From Clostridiales bacterium (lineage in GTDB: Bacteria; Bacillota; Clostridia; Saccharofermentanales; Saccharofermentanaceae), in NCBI GenBank assembly GCA_017620475.1, contig JAFZQI010000016.1, forward strand, positions 1 through 64,000: a stretch of 64,000 nucleotides of DNA, in the 5' to 3' direction. The position numbers and the translations under genes are program-made. A model generated the notes under the pieces. It did no database searches and had not been told where the DNA came from. It saw only the letters and a program-made list of their open reading frames with translations. This document shows, piece after piece, positions 34,291 to 43,891 of this stretch. The stretch's first letter is position 1, and each line of letters starts with the position of its first letter.

Positions 34291-36042
34291 ATGAAAAAGA
34301 AAAGTATTATGAGTCTTTCTTTGGCAGCAGCGATGTTGCTGGGTATGACAGGATGCTCCAGTTCTGAGACGACTGCTGGGTCGACAACAACGATCCCGAA
34401 CCAGATCGAGACGACAACAGCTCCGTCCGAAACCGAAGAAGGCGACAAGGGCCTGGGTTATGAATTCGGCCTCGGAACGACATTCCACTCTGATGAGCCG
34501 GTTACCTACACCATGTTCTTCAGTGATGCTTCCTGGTATGCTAAGCAGGATACATGGGAGTCTGAGGGTGTTTTCAAGAAGATTGAAGAATTGACGAATG
34601 TTCACCTGGACATCATCTCTTACGATAGTAACGACTACATGAGCAATGTTACTCTCGAGATCAATGCCGGTAATGCTGCTTACATCATTCCGAAGATCTA
34701 CGATGACAGTGCTTTTGTAGACGGCGGCGCGATCGTTCCGGCTTCTGACTATGTTCAGTACATGCCGAACTTCGTAGACTTCTATAATAAGTATAATATG
34801 GCTGATGATATCAAGACGATCACCAGAAGCAACGGTAAGTACTATAAGTTCCCGGGTATGCTGGAAGCTCAGGCTCTCAACTACTGCTTCGTTATCCGTC
34901 AGGATATCTTTAAGGCAGCAGGTGTCGATGTCGAGACTCTTGAGAAAGACTGGACATGGGAAACACTGCTTGAGACATTGAAGACTGTTAAGGCTTACAT
35001 GGTATCTCAGGGTATGTGCTCTGAAACCGATTACATCTGGTCCGACCTGTGGTGCGGCGGTGAGTCCGGCCAGGGCAGCGGCGGTAACCTCCTGAAGGTT
35101 ATGGGTATCACATATGATGTAAATGCCGGTTGGGCAATTGCTGATGGTATGCGCTATGACCAGGCGAAGGACGAATGGTACTTCAGCCCGATCACGGACG
35201 AATACAAGGAATTCCTGAAGATGGCTAACGCTTTTGTTGAGGCTGGTATCCTCGATCCTGAAACATTCACACAGGATGATACTCAGGCAACAAATAAGTT
35301 CTATAACGGCGAGACCGTTATCATGAGCATGAACCAGAGCCAGTTTGGTCCCTGCATGCAGAACTGCGATGAGATGCTGGGTGCAGGCAAGTACGAGCTC
35401 TTCCTGGCTATCCCGCCGAGAAGCGATAAGTTCAACTATTCCACAGCCGGTAATGTCCGTCTTGAGAACGGCGTTATGGTTTCCCAGAAGGCTCTCGATG
35501 ACCTCGGTCCGGATGGATTCATTAAGCTCTGCCGTTTCGTTGACTGGCTGTTCTATTCTCCGGAAGCTTATACCCTGATCAAGTGGGGTATCGAAGGCGA
35601 GACATTCGAATACACCGCTGACGGCGGTAAGCAGCTGAAGGAAGGTATGTACTGCGGCGGTCTTGGCTACTCCATGCCGGAAGGCGCAGATGGTGTTGAT
35701 ATCCGTCTGAAGTGGGGTTATGCCGGTGGTAACTTCTGGTATGGTCATACGATCGCGGAAATGTCCGATAACTACATCCCGCAGATCAAGCGTATGGTTT
35801 CTTCCAACAGTGAGAACCGTGAGACACCTCCGCTGGCTCCCGGTATCGCTCCGACAGAAGAGCAGAACGAGCAGATCACTCTGATCGCTACACCTCTCAT
35901 CGACGAAGTAAATGCATGGACACTGAACTTCGTAATCGGTCAGAAGAAGATCGATGAACAATGGGATGAGTATGTTGCAGTATGCAAGGATAAGAATTGT
36001 GAAGGTCTCGTATCCCTTTACAACGAAATCTATAAGGGATAA
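34291..36042 (+). CDS. Extracellular solute-binding lipoprotein of the sugar importer
   Basis: A protein of 583 residues with a lipoprotein signal ending GMTGC (Cys22) and a Thr/Ser-rich spacer, then a long two-lobed family 1 binding protein of the LipO/YtcQ size class. It captures the oligosaccharide outside the cell and delivers it to the two permeases. GAGGAGG precedes the ATG. It uses many preferred codons, suggesting high expression, and is followed by a strong terminator that ends the operon. The ligand is probably an aldouronic acid (inference). Confidence 0.9.
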   Translation: MKKKSIMSLSLAAAMLLGMTGCSSSETTAGSTTTIPNQIETTTAPSETEEGDKGLGYEFGLGTTFHSDEPVTYTMFFSDASWYAKQDTWESEGVFKKIEELTNVHLDIISYDSNDYMSNVTLEINAGNAAYIIPKIYDDSAFVDGGAIVPASDYVQYMPNFVDFYNKYNMADDIKTITRSNGKYYKFPGMLEAQALNYCFVIRQDIFKAAGVDVETLEKDWTWETLLETLKTVKAYMVSQGMCSETDYIWSDLWCGGESGQGSGGNLLKVMGITYDVNAGWAIADGMRYDQAKDEWYFSPITDEYKEFLKMANAFVEAGILDPETFTQDDTQATNKFYNGETVIMSMNQSQFGPCMQNCDEMLGAGKYELFLAIPPRSDKFNYSTAGNVRLENGVMVSQKALDDLGPDGFIKLCRFVDWLFYSPEAYTLIKWGIEGETFEYTADGGKQLKEGMYCGGLGYSMPEGADGVDIRLKWGYAGGNFWYGHTIAEMSDNYIPQIKRMVSSNSENRETPPLAPGIAPTEEQNEQITLIATPLIDEVNAWTLNFVIGQKKIDEQWDEYVAVCKDKNCEGLVSLYNEIYKG

Positions 36043-36075
36043 TCCCAGATAACAAACCTGGATGTTTGCACTGCC

Positions 36076-36118
36076 GGGGCTGCCTTTCGATAAGAAAGGC
36101 GGCCCCTTTTCCTTTTTT
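36076..36118 (+). terminator. Terminator of the importer operon
   Basis: GGGGCTGCCTTTC (36076-36088) pairs with GAAAGGCGGCCCC (36094-36106); T-rich run to 36118. Confidence 0.88.
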
Positions 36119-36147
36119 TGGAAGAAAACGGGAGGAACAAGCAGGAA

Positions 36148-36223
36148 TTTTTCACAAAATAGTGAAATTTCCTCAATTTTTTTGTGAAAAACAGTTGCAT
36201 ATTGTCTATGACGGACGTATAAT
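36148..36223 (+). promoter_or_regulatory. Promoter of the prepilin gene with upstream inverted repeat
   Basis: TTGCAT (36195-36200), 17 bp, TATAAT (36218-36223): a strong consensus promoter. Upstream, TTTTTCACAAAA (36148-36159) and TTTTGTGAAAAA (36180-36191) are perfect inverted repeats, with a further GTGAAA between, so a regulator may bind. Confidence 0.7.
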
Positions 36224-36270
36224 TGTGTCATAAATGTGAATGATTTGTGAATGGCCAGGAGGATCGGGGT

Positions 36271-36471
36271 ATGATTAAGCTGCATAAGTCAAGAAAGGGT
36301 TTCACACTCATTGAGATGGTATTGGTAATTGCAATCGTTGTTATCCTTGCTTTCGTTATCGTATTCAGCGTGCATGAGTACTTGGACAAGGCAAAGTCCG
36401 CAACGTCGAAGATGAACGAGGGTAAGTCTATCGTCGAGTCTGTAACGATGGATATTGACGCTGCAATCTGA
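36271..36471 (+). CDS. Short type IV prepilin-like protein
   Basis: A protein of only 66 residues. HKSRKGFTLIEMVLVIAIVV is a textbook prepilin peptidase site (cut after Gly, Phe+1, Glu+5) and hydrophobic helix. After the helix only about 35 residues remain (SVHEYLDKAKSATSKMNEGK...), with no globular head or Cys pair. AGGAGG precedes ATG. It stands alone with its own strong promoter and a terminator; no other pilus genes are in the window. It could be a minor pseudopilin, a competence-type pilin, or a membrane peptide that uses PilD for secretion. Confidence 0.8.
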   Translation: MIKLHKSRKGFTLIEMVLVIAIVVILAFVIVFSVHEYLDKAKSATSKMNEGKSIVESVTMDIDAAI

Positions 36472-36537
36472 TTTAGAAGATCCGGATAATGTTCTCCCAC
36501 ATTATCTGCTAACCGTCTTTTTCATTTTTCAGAACAA

Positions 36538-36575
36538 AGAGCTGTGTTTGGTATGCCCAAACAACAGCTCTTTTT
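36538..36575 (+). terminator. Terminator after the prepilin gene
   Basis: AGAGCTGTGTTTG (36538-36550) pairs with CAAACAACAGCTCT (36558-36571) with one bulge, then TTTTT. May also serve uxaC from the other side. Confidence 0.8.
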
Positions 36576-36665
36576 CTGTGTTCATTTATTCAGTTCTTTT
36601 CAAAGAGAAATTACAATTCCTCGTTTGAATAGCGATTACATCTTCCCGGTAGTTCGTGAACGGAA

Positions 36666-38090
36666 TTACATCTGCTCGCTGCTGGGAATGAAGATGTTAC
36701 GTGCATTGTTGTAGGAGATGTCCTGAACGATGGAACCCACGAGTTCCATATTCTTGGTGAATTCGCCGCGCTCAACAAGTCCGCCGAGATAGTCGCAGAG
36801 GATGCGTCGGAAATAGTCGTGGCGGGCGTAGGACAGGAAGCTTCGAGAGTCAGTGAGCATTCCGATGAAGCCCGGCAGATAGGACTGTGCAGCCAGTGAA
36901 CGAAGATGATTCTTAATGGCCTGCTCGTTGTCGTTGAACCACCAGGCGGCACCGTGCTGGATGCGCATGGGTTCGGAACCATCCTGGAAGCAGCCGATGA
37001 GCGTGTCGATGATCGCATCGTCGTTCGGGTTGAGACTGTAGATGATCATACGCGGCAGGATTCCGTGCTCGTTAAGAAGGCTCATGTATTCGGCCATCGG
37101 AGTAACAAAATCAGAGTAACCGGAGATGGTGTCAAAACCGGTATCCGCGCCGAGCCTGGTGAAGGTAAAGGCGTTATTGTTTCTTCTGCAGCCGAAATGG
37201 ATCTGCATGGTCCATTCGCGTGCATGATACTCGCCGGCGAAGAACAGGAGAAGTGCGCTCTTGAAAGCCGCTTCCTCCTCAGGGGAAAGAGGCATATCCG
37301 GTGCATTCATCCTCTTCTGGAAGATGCGGTCTGCTTCCGCATCGGATGTGAGGGTGAATACGAAATTCTCCATCGCGTGGTCGGCCAGTTTGCAGCCGTT
37401 CTCGGCGAAGTGATCGATGCGCTGGTGCAGAAGGATCTTCAGGTCATTCCAGTTTGCCACGGGAAGGTCGGTGGCCATGGAAAGAAGCCCGATATACTGA
37501 GCGAAATCTTTCTTCTCGATATTCATGACCCGGTCCGGACGGAACGTCGGAAGGACGGTAGTCATGAATGAGAGGTCCTCATCAATACGGCGGTGAGCGG
37601 CAAGATTGTCGATCGGGTCATCGGTGGTGCAGAGAAGTTCAACATTAGAAGAGGTGATGAAATCTCTTGCGCGGTAGAAGCCGCTGTTGAGCTTGTCATT
37701 AACGGTCTCCCAGACCTGATCGGCATTTGCCAGGCCGAGAGGCTCTTTGATGTCAAAATAAATATTCAGTTCCATCGTGGACCAGTGGTACATCGGATTG
37801 CCGATGGCTTTCTCGATTACGCTTGCCCAGGCCAGGAATTTCTCGTAGTCATCCGCATCGCCGGTGATGTATTTCTCTTCGATACCGGCGGAACGCATCA
37901 GCCTCCATTTATAGTGATCGCCTGCAAGCCAGAGCTGAGTGATATTTTCAAAGGAAACATTGTCCGCGATATCTCCTGCATAGAGGTGACAGTGATAGTC
38001 GACAATAGGACAATTCTTCGCATAGTCGTGATAAAGACGTTCTGCAGTGGCCGTTTGTAGCATGAAACGATTATTGAGCAATGTAGACAT
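36666..38090 (-). CDS. uxaC: Glucuronate (uronate) isomerase
   Basis: A protein of 474 residues, normal length. PIVDYHCHLYAGDIADN near residues 29-45 carries the metal-binding H-x-H of this amidohydrolase-like TIM barrel; TDDPIDNL and FMGMLTDSRSF-like GFIGMLTDSRSFLSY are conserved family blocks. It converts D-glucuronate to D-fructuronate (and galacturonate to tagaturonate). The first enzyme of the pathway that the other genes continue. AGGAGG precedes the ATG; CTAGTATATCGTAG (38101-38114), a weak operator-like word, overlaps that site. It diverges from kdgA. Confidence 0.94.
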   Translation of the reverse strand: MSTLLNNRFMLQTATAERLYHDYAKNCPIVDYHCHLYAGDIADNVSFENITQLWLAGDHYKWRLMRSAGIEEKYITGDADDYEKFLAWASVIEKAIGNPMYHWSTMELNIYFDIKEPLGLANADQVWETVNDKLNSGFYRARDFITSSNVELLCTTDDPIDNLAAHRRIDEDLSFMTTVLPTFRPDRVMNIEKKDFAQYIGLLSMATDLPVANWNDLKILLHQRIDHFAENGCKLADHAMENFVFTLTSDAEADRIFQKRMNAPDMPLSPEEEAAFKSALLLFFAGEYHAREWTMQIHFGCRRNNNAFTFTRLGADTGFDTISGYSDFVTPMAEYMSLLNEHGILPRMIIYSLNPNDDAIIDTLIGCFQDGSEPMRIQHGAAWWFNDNEQAIKNHLRSLAAQSYLPGFIGMLTDSRSFLSYARHDYFRRILCDYLGGLVERGEFTKNMELVGSIVQDISYNNARNIFIPSSEQM

Positions 38091-38204
38091 AAGTTACCTC
38101 CTAGTATATCGTAGAGATCCTTGTTCATCTCGATAACAACCCTTATTAGATTCTATAATAACAGATAAAAGCAAAAGACAGAATAGTTTTTCTTTTAGAA
38201 ATAT

Positions 38205-38218
38205 GCTAGAATGTTAGA
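38205..38218 (+). promoter_or_regulatory. Operator and extended -10 before kdgA
   Basis: GCTAGAATGTTAGA. TAGAAT (38207-38212) preceded by TG forms an extended -10 that the operator covers. It lies between the divergent uxaC and kdgA genes. Confidence 0.6.
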
Positions 38219-38288
38219 TAATGTATCGCACCGTGTCATCTCATTCGAAAGACCGATGCAAAATATGGATGCAATCTTGGAGGATAAA

Positions 38289-38933
38289 ATGGAAGCGCAG
38301 GCTTTTTATGAGAAAGTATATGAAGCCGGACTGGTTCCGGTCGTAGTGATAGAAGATCCTAAGGATGCGGTGCCGACAGCCGAGGCGCTCCTTGCCGGAG
38401 GGATCAATACGATGGAGATCACCTATCGGACAGCCTGTGCCGGTGAGGCGATCGCTCTTGTTCGAAAGGCCGTCCCGGAGATGCTGGTCGGCGCGGGAAC
38501 GATCCTGAATGTCCGACAGGCAAAAGAAGCCGTCGATCAGGGCGCATCGTTTATCGTTTCTCCCGGGTTTTCGGAGGAAGTGGTAAGATGGTGTGAAGAG
38601 TCCGGTATTCCTGTTGTTCCCGGATGCGTGACCCCTACGGAGATCATGGCGGCGCTCTCTTGCGGACTTTCCGTAGTGAAGTATTTCCCGGCCAATCTAT
38701 ATGGCGGAATCAAAGCGATCCGGTCACTGGCCGGTGTTTTTCGCGGATTGAAATTCATGCCCACGGGCGGAGTCAATGCGGAGAATCTGTCTGAATTTGC
38801 ATCGGAAACCTGCATTGCGGCCATCGGTGGAAGCTGGGTTTGTACGGCATCTGACATTCGTGAACAGCGTTTCGGCAAGATTACGGAACTTAGCCGTGAG
38901 GCGGTCGGCATAATCAAAGAAGCGAGGAAATAA
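38289..38933 (+). CDS. kdgA: KDPG aldolase
   Basis: A protein of 214 residues. [10 protein letters not shown] gives the active-site Glu-x(3)-Arg region and [13 protein letters not shown] the Schiff-base Lys of class I 2-keto-3-deoxy-6-phosphogluconate aldolase (Eda/KdgA). It splits KDPG to pyruvate and glyceraldehyde 3-phosphate. ATG 38289 follows TTGGAGG; an in-frame start at 38211 would lie inside the operator. kdgK follows after 11 bp in the same operon. Confidence 0.92.
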   Translation: MEAQAFYEKVYEAGLVPVVVIEDPKDAVPTAEALLAGGINTMEITYRTACAGEAIALVRKAVPEMLVGAGTILNVRQAKEAVDQGASFIVSPGFSEEVVRWCEESGIPVVPGCVTPTEIMAALSCGLSVVKYFPANLYGGIKAIRSLAGVFRGLKFMPTGGVNAENLSEFASETCIAAIGGSWVCTASDIREQRFGKITELSREAVGIIKEARK

Positions 38934-38944
38934 GGAGGCATACC

Positions 38945-39970
38945 ATGAAGGTACTGACTATCGGAGAGATCATGCTCCGTCTGAAAACAAAAGATAATGA
39001 ACGTTTTTTCCAAAGCCCCATGTTTGAGGCGACTTTCGGGGGAGGAGAAGCCAACGTGGCGGTTTCTCTTGCTAATTTCAATATGACGGTGGAGTATTTG
39101 ACGGTTCTTCCGCAAGGGGCGATCGGCGATGCATGTATCGGTGAACTTCGCCGCTTCGGTGTCGGAACGGACCGAATCGTCCGCAGGGATGGAAGAATGG
39201 GGATCTACTATTTGGAGACCGGTGCGAACCAGCGCCCCAGCAAAGTGATCTATGATCGTGCCGGATCAGCGATGGCCTGTGCGAAGAAAGAGGATATTGA
39301 TTGGGATCGTGCGATGGAGAATGTGGACTGGCTTCATATTACGGGCATAACTCCTGCGATTTCAGAGTCGGCGGCAGAGCTTTCCCTTGCGGCGGTTAAA
39401 GAAGCGAATGCTCGTGGGATCACGGTGTCCTGCGACCTGAATTACAGAAAGAATCTGTGGAAATATGGTGTGGAAGCGAAGACCGTAATGTCTGAGATCA
39501 CGAAGTACACGGATGTGGTCATCGCGAATGAGGAAGACTGCCAGAAATCCCTGGGGATCAAGATCGATGTGGCGGTGGAGAAAGGAAAACTCGATACCGG
39601 CAAATACGAGGAACTGACGAAGAAGGTCATGGAGGCATATCCGAACGTGAAAAAGATTGCCGTGACCCTTCGTGAGAGCGTCAGTGCAGATCACAACGGA
39701 TGGGCGGCCTGTATCTATAACGGTTCGGAGTTTTATGTCAGCCGGCATTATGAAATCACGGATATCGTCGATCGTGTCGGCGGCGGAGATTCTTTCGCGG
39801 GCGGACTGATCTACGGGCTCCGTACATATGGATCGGACAGTGAGGCTTTGGAATTTGCTGTCGCTGCCAGCTGCTTGAAGCACTCGATCCCCGGCGACTT
39901 TAACCGCGTCAGCGTATCCGAAGTGGAGACCCTCATGAAGGGCGACGGATCGGGCCGGGTAGTGAGATAA
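38945..39970 (+). CDS. kdgK: 2-keto-3-deoxygluconate kinase (PfkB family)
   Basis: A protein of 341 residues. It starts with GEIMLRL and [15 protein letters not shown], characteristic of KdgK, and ends in the PfkB signature [13 protein letters not shown] with the catalytic Asp. It phosphorylates KDG to KDPG with ATP. GGAGG lies before the ATG. Together with UxaC, UxuB, UxuA and KdgA this completes glucuronate catabolism within 15 kb. Confidence 0.93.
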   Translation: MKVLTIGEIMLRLKTKDNERFFQSPMFEATFGGGEANVAVSLANFNMTVEYLTVLPQGAIGDACIGELRRFGVGTDRIVRRDGRMGIYYLETGANQRPSKVIYDRAGSAMACAKKEDIDWDRAMENVDWLHITGITPAISESAAELSLAAVKEANARGITVSCDLNYRKNLWKYGVEAKTVMSEITKYTDVVIANEEDCQKSLGIKIDVAVEKGKLDTGKYEELTKKVMEAYPNVKKIAVTLRESVSADHNGWAACIYNGSEFYVSRHYEITDIVDRVGGGDSFAGGLIYGLRTYGSDSEALEFAVAASCLKHSIPGDFNRVSVSEVETLMKGDGSGRVVR

Positions 39971-39986
39971 ATCTTTTTAGTAATCG

Positions 39987-40012
39987 GATCCGTCCGTGTT
40001 GCCGGACGGATC
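39987..40012. terminator. Hairpin between kdgK and the convergent membrane gene
   Basis: GATCCGTCCG (39987-39996) pairs perfectly with CGGACGGATC (40003-40012). T runs are poor on both strands, so termination may be partial. Confidence 0.6.
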
Positions 40013-40015
40013 AGT

Positions 40016-43000
40016 TCACTTCCGTTTTTTGATTTCGTTTCGCACCGCGATCGTGATGAGGATAGAACCGGTGACGAAGAGGTAGATCAGCCAGGACATG
40101 TTGCCCCATACCTTATTGGCGATGTAGGCGAGCATACCGAGGACGCAGATGGTACCCAGGATGAGGTAGCCCTTGTCTTTGATGAAGTATCCCAAAAGCA
40201 GGATCACGAAACTGATCACACCAAAGAAGATCAGGCAGAAGGTATCGCTGGTGTTGAGTGTCAGTACAGCTAGGATGCCCATGGCTACGCAGGCGTAGAC
40301 GAAACGCAGCGGAGCGTAGTGGTCGATGGATGCATAGGTGACCAAAGTATAATTGGTTCCGGCCGGAATCTCCTTGAGCGGGAAGATCCAGGGCATCAAA
40401 AGAACAAATACCGTCGGCGGGATCAGGTAGCAGGCTTCCACAAGATTGGATAGAGAAGGACACGTGAGGATCGGCATCCAGACGATGGTGGAAACCGTCA
40501 CGCCCATTAGCGCGATGGCGCGGCTGCGACCGGCCTGGTCACGGCTTCGAAGAAGTGCGATCAGTTCAATAAGAAGGAATCCGATCAGTGTAAATACCAG
40601 GACCCGAGATGGGTTGAAGGAATAGGAGAATCCCTTTACCAACTTATCTATGATCTTAGAAGTATGCGCATAATCGGAATAGGAAAAAGCATCGTTGGCC
40701 AGTTCTTTTGTAGCGGAAATCGTTAAGACCGGCGTGAGCAGGAAGACCAGGCCCTGGGAGGCGAGAGCACTCCAGAAGAGCGGTTCTTTGTGCAGGAAAT
40801 CTTTCTTTCGGAGAAGCACCGCGATGCAGTAGATGAGGACAGGAACCTGATAAAGAAGGACCATGGCCCAGCCCGGTGCCGCGAAGGATGTTTTCCGGTA
40901 ATGGTTGATGACGATGATATAAAGGATCGTCATAAGTGTGGATACCACCGCGGTGACGATGATCGAAGAGCGGTCGTAGAGCATGATGTAGCCCAGAAGG
41001 ATCAGACCGAGAAGGATCGGAAGAACAGGATATTCATCGTAGGGAATACCGATCATTGCCGAGATGATGAGAACGATGCTGATCGTGCTCGTCCAGATAA
41101 GAAGTGCGCGGTTGACGGAAGAAAGGCTTTTCCAGACGGAAAGGTCTTTGTTTTCGGATCTACACCGGCGTACGACGAAGTAGATTATTGAAAGAAGTGC
41201 CAGTACCGCGAAGACGAATTTGGAGCCGAGGTAAATGGAAGATACAGAGAATCCGTTTGCAATATCAAGCGCGTAGGGCAGAGTCGGGATCAGTAAGAAG
41301 AGGCCGACAAGTGTGTAGCCGAAGGAATAGTCGGCCTTGACGCCGGAAGGATCTCTGCGGTTCCTGATTTCCAGAACGAGGAGGATCAGGAAAAGAATCG
41401 GGACCAGAAGCGGGACGAGATGCTGGATCACGAAAAATACAGGGTGATTATCCGCTCTTGCTATGTCGCTTAAAACCATGACAAAGAGAAGAAGCCCGAA
41501 TGTGCAAAGTGCCGTCCATACGGAGATGGCCCGGGGAACAGTCTTGTAGGAATTCCAGGAAAGGGCGTCGGATCCGGAGCCGGCGCGGACGATGTGGAAT
41601 ATGGCGTAGCCGTAGCAGAGGGCCATAAAGAGCAGCATGCCGATGAGAGAAACCATATTATGATTGCGTGAAAAGCTGTCCCGGCCGACGAAGAATATGA
41701 AGACGAAGACCGCCCAGATCAAGGAATAGAAACCACGTGTCATGGTGATCGAGGACGGCATTTTGTCCACGGAAGTATTCCGGACATTCAAACGGTCCGT
41801 GCGGCTTCCCTGGATGAGGGAGAGCACGATGAATCCGAGGTTCAGAAGGAAGAACCACATGTAATAGGTGTCGTTGACTTCAGTGATGAAAAACTCGCCG
41901 AAGCACACCATGAGGATGAAAAGGAAGATGTTTCCGGTGCCGGTGTAGAAGCGGTGATGCGGAATGAAATTGAATACGAAATACATGGCGCCGGCAATCA
42001 GGAATCCTAAAAGCGCGACCCAATATCCGGATACCATATAGGGTGAAGTACCGATCTGAAGATAGCCGTCGGCCGAGGCATCGAAAGGTGTTGCGAAGGA
42101 AACAAGATGGAGGGCCGTGAACCACAGAAGTGAGAATGCAGGAAATAGCGCTCCGGCGAAGACCAGAGGATAGTTCTTCTTCGCGGAAAGGAACGTAAGG
42201 GCGACACAGGGCACGATACAAAGTGCCAGGAAAGCCCAGTTGTTATATTCCAGTCCATAGATGTAGGTAGGGAGGGCACTTACGATCAGGAAGAAAAGCC
42301 CGAAAGCGAGAAGCACTCCGGAAAAGATCTTTTTGAAGTACGGAACGAAGGAGAGCGCGGCGAAGGTGACTCCGGCCACAAGCATCCAGATCGTCAAGCC
42401 GAGAAGATCTTCCGGTTTGATGATCTGTGCGGTGCCGACCAGCATCAGGACGATTGCCGGCAGACTGAGAAGACCGGTTTCCTTGCGAAGGATCGTGGCG
42501 CAGAAGAACGCTGCGGAAAGAGCCAGAAGGAAGAGGCCGGACCAGATATTGAGTCTGGACAACAAAAGTGCGATCAGCGTCATCGCATAGAGGTTGATGA
42601 TGGAGTAGACCGTGAATACTTTGCTATATGGATAGGCTCGGGATGACTCGGGGATCTTCTCCACGTAAGGCGCGAGGAAAACTGCCGCGGAGGCAAAGAG
42701 TGCAATCACGAGTACATCGAGCGAATAAGCGAATGTGAATCCGAACGGCAGCGTGAATATACAGATACTGCTGCAGATCAGAGAACCGGCGGCGAATACA
42801 CGGCTTCGGAAGAAGAAGGCTCCAAATGCAAGGAGCACCAGAAGGCTTCCGAAAGCAAGGAGCGTCGTGTGATAGATGGCCGGTACGGATAAGCCGAATG
42901 TATCGCCCAATAAGTGAAAAGCACCGGCGCCGTATATGGTGATAGGCAGGGCGGCCGAACCGATGGAATAGAATGCGATACTGGTGTTGGGGAGCTTCAG

Positions 43001-43735
43001 TTTCGTGCCGGCGAAAATACCTGCGGCAACGAAGATTGCGCTGAAGGAAAGAAGTGCGGCGGCACGAACGCCGATGGAAAGAATGCTCCAGGTTGCGGAG
43101 ATGAATCCGATGGAGGCCAGAAGCAGAAGGATCACGCCGATCGTGAGGATGAGAGGCGTAAGGGTATTGTCTTTGACAGGAGTTTTCGCGGTCTGCGAAG
43201 TCTTGGGTGCCACGTACTGCGGGATCGGCTGAGGTGCCGAAGTAGTTTGCGGAACCGGCTGAGATGCCGGTGTGTACTGTGGAATCGGACGGAAAACTGG
43301 AGCAGGGTCCGGGGTCGGAATAGGGATCGGAACGGGCTGCTGTGCCGGAGTGCCGGCCGGCTCTGCAACAGTGGCTGCCGGGGCAGTGACTGCAGCAGAT
43401 GCAGACGATGCCCCGGCGCTCGTGTTTTCAGGTACAGGTTCTTTTGAAGTGGAAGGCGTCCGAATAAAACCGATCTGTGCGTCCGGATCCAGTTCCTTGA
43501 TCTGGTTCTGGAGCTGCTTGACGTAGAGACGATACTGCTCTTCTTTGTATTTATGGTTCTCCTCGCTGTGACGGTATTGTGCTTCGATTTCACGGGCACG
43601 GGCTTCGGCTACAGCGCGTTCGCTGCGGGCGGCCGAGATTTTGCCCCTGGAAGAAATAAGGAAGATCAGAAGCGGGATGGGCGCAATGAGATAGATAAGT
43701 AGTAGTGCGATAACTATAGCGGTTAATGGATCCAC
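40016..43735 (-). CDS. Giant polytopic membrane protein (1239 residues)
   Basis: After one N-terminal membrane helix (about 5-27), a charged coiled coil (about 33-85) and a Pro/Ala-rich link (about 95-190, with repeated QPIPQY), the remaining thousand residues are almost continuous membrane helices, roughly 30 by eye. I see no catalytic or transport motif and do not recognise a family; large DUF2157-like proteins have some resemblance. The start is GTG with GGGAGGG well placed. It stands alone on its strand between kdgK and the phosphodiesterase. It might be a flippase- or polymerase-like envelope protein, but this is a guess. Confidence 0.75.
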   Translation of the reverse strand: MDPLTAIVIALLLIYLIAPIPLLIFLISSRGKISAARSERAVAEARAREIEAQYRHSEENHKYKEEQYRLYVKQLQNQIKELDPDAQIGFIRTPSTSKEPVPENTSAGASSASAAVTAPAATVAEPAGTPAQQPVPIPIPTPDPAPVFRPIPQYTPASQPVPQTTSAPQPIPQYVAPKTSQTAKTPVKDNTLTPLILTIGVILLLLASIGFISATWSILSIGVRAAALLSFSAIFVAAGIFAGTKLKLPNTSIAFYSIGSAALPITIYGAGAFHLLGDTFGLSVPAIYHTTLLAFGSLLVLLAFGAFFFRSRVFAAGSLICSSICIFTLPFGFTFAYSLDVLVIALFASAAVFLAPYVEKIPESSRAYPYSKVFTVYSIINLYAMTLIALLLSRLNIWSGLFLLALSAAFFCATILRKETGLLSLPAIVLMLVGTAQIIKPEDLLGLTIWMLVAGVTFAALSFVPYFKKIFSGVLLAFGLFFLIVSALPTYIYGLEYNNWAFLALCIVPCVALTFLSAKKNYPLVFAGALFPAFSLLWFTALHLVSFATPFDASADGYLQIGTSPYMVSGYWVALLGFLIAGAMYFVFNFIPHHRFYTGTGNIFLFILMVCFGEFFITEVNDTYYMWFFLLNLGFIVLSLIQGSRTDRLNVRNTSVDKMPSSITMTRGFYSLIWAVFVFIFFVGRDSFSRNHNMVSLIGMLLFMALCYGYAIFHIVRAGSGSDALSWNSYKTVPRAISVWTALCTFGLLLFVMVLSDIARADNHPVFFVIQHLVPLLVPILFLILLVLEIRNRRDPSGVKADYSFGYTLVGLFLLIPTLPYALDIANGFSVSSIYLGSKFVFAVLALLSIIYFVVRRCRSENKDLSVWKSLSSVNRALLIWTSTISIVLIISAMIGIPYDEYPVLPILLGLILLGYIMLYDRSSIIVTAVVSTLMTILYIIVINHYRKTSFAAPGWAMVLLYQVPVLIYCIAVLLRKKDFLHKEPLFWSALASQGLVFLLTPVLTISATKELANDAFSYSDYAHTSKIIDKLVKGFSYSFNPSRVLVFTLIGFLLIELIALLRSRDQAGRSRAIALMGVTVSTIVWMPILTCPSLSNLVEACYLIPPTVFVLLMPWIFPLKEIPAGTNYTLVTYASIDHYAPLRFVYACVAMGILAVLTLNTSDTFCLIFFGVISFVILLLGYFIKDKGYLILGTICVLGMLAYIANKVWGNMSWLIYLFVTGSILITIAVRNEIKKRK

Positions 43736-43891
43736 AATAATCCCTCCCTTCCAGAGATTACTTTGATTATCAAACTATCTTCAATATAATACCGTCAAAT
43801 TCCTTTGTCAACTTTTGAATGAAAACAAATTGTGAACACTCTTTCTGTCTAGCAGGTACTCCTTTATGCCTTATGTTGCGGTAACGATTTG

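Noticed and set aside
34186..36285. 699-residue open frame on the minus strand
   Set aside because: It lies opposite the solute-binding lipoprotein gene, which has a lipobox, ribosome site and terminator; the antisense frame has none and no recognisable domain.
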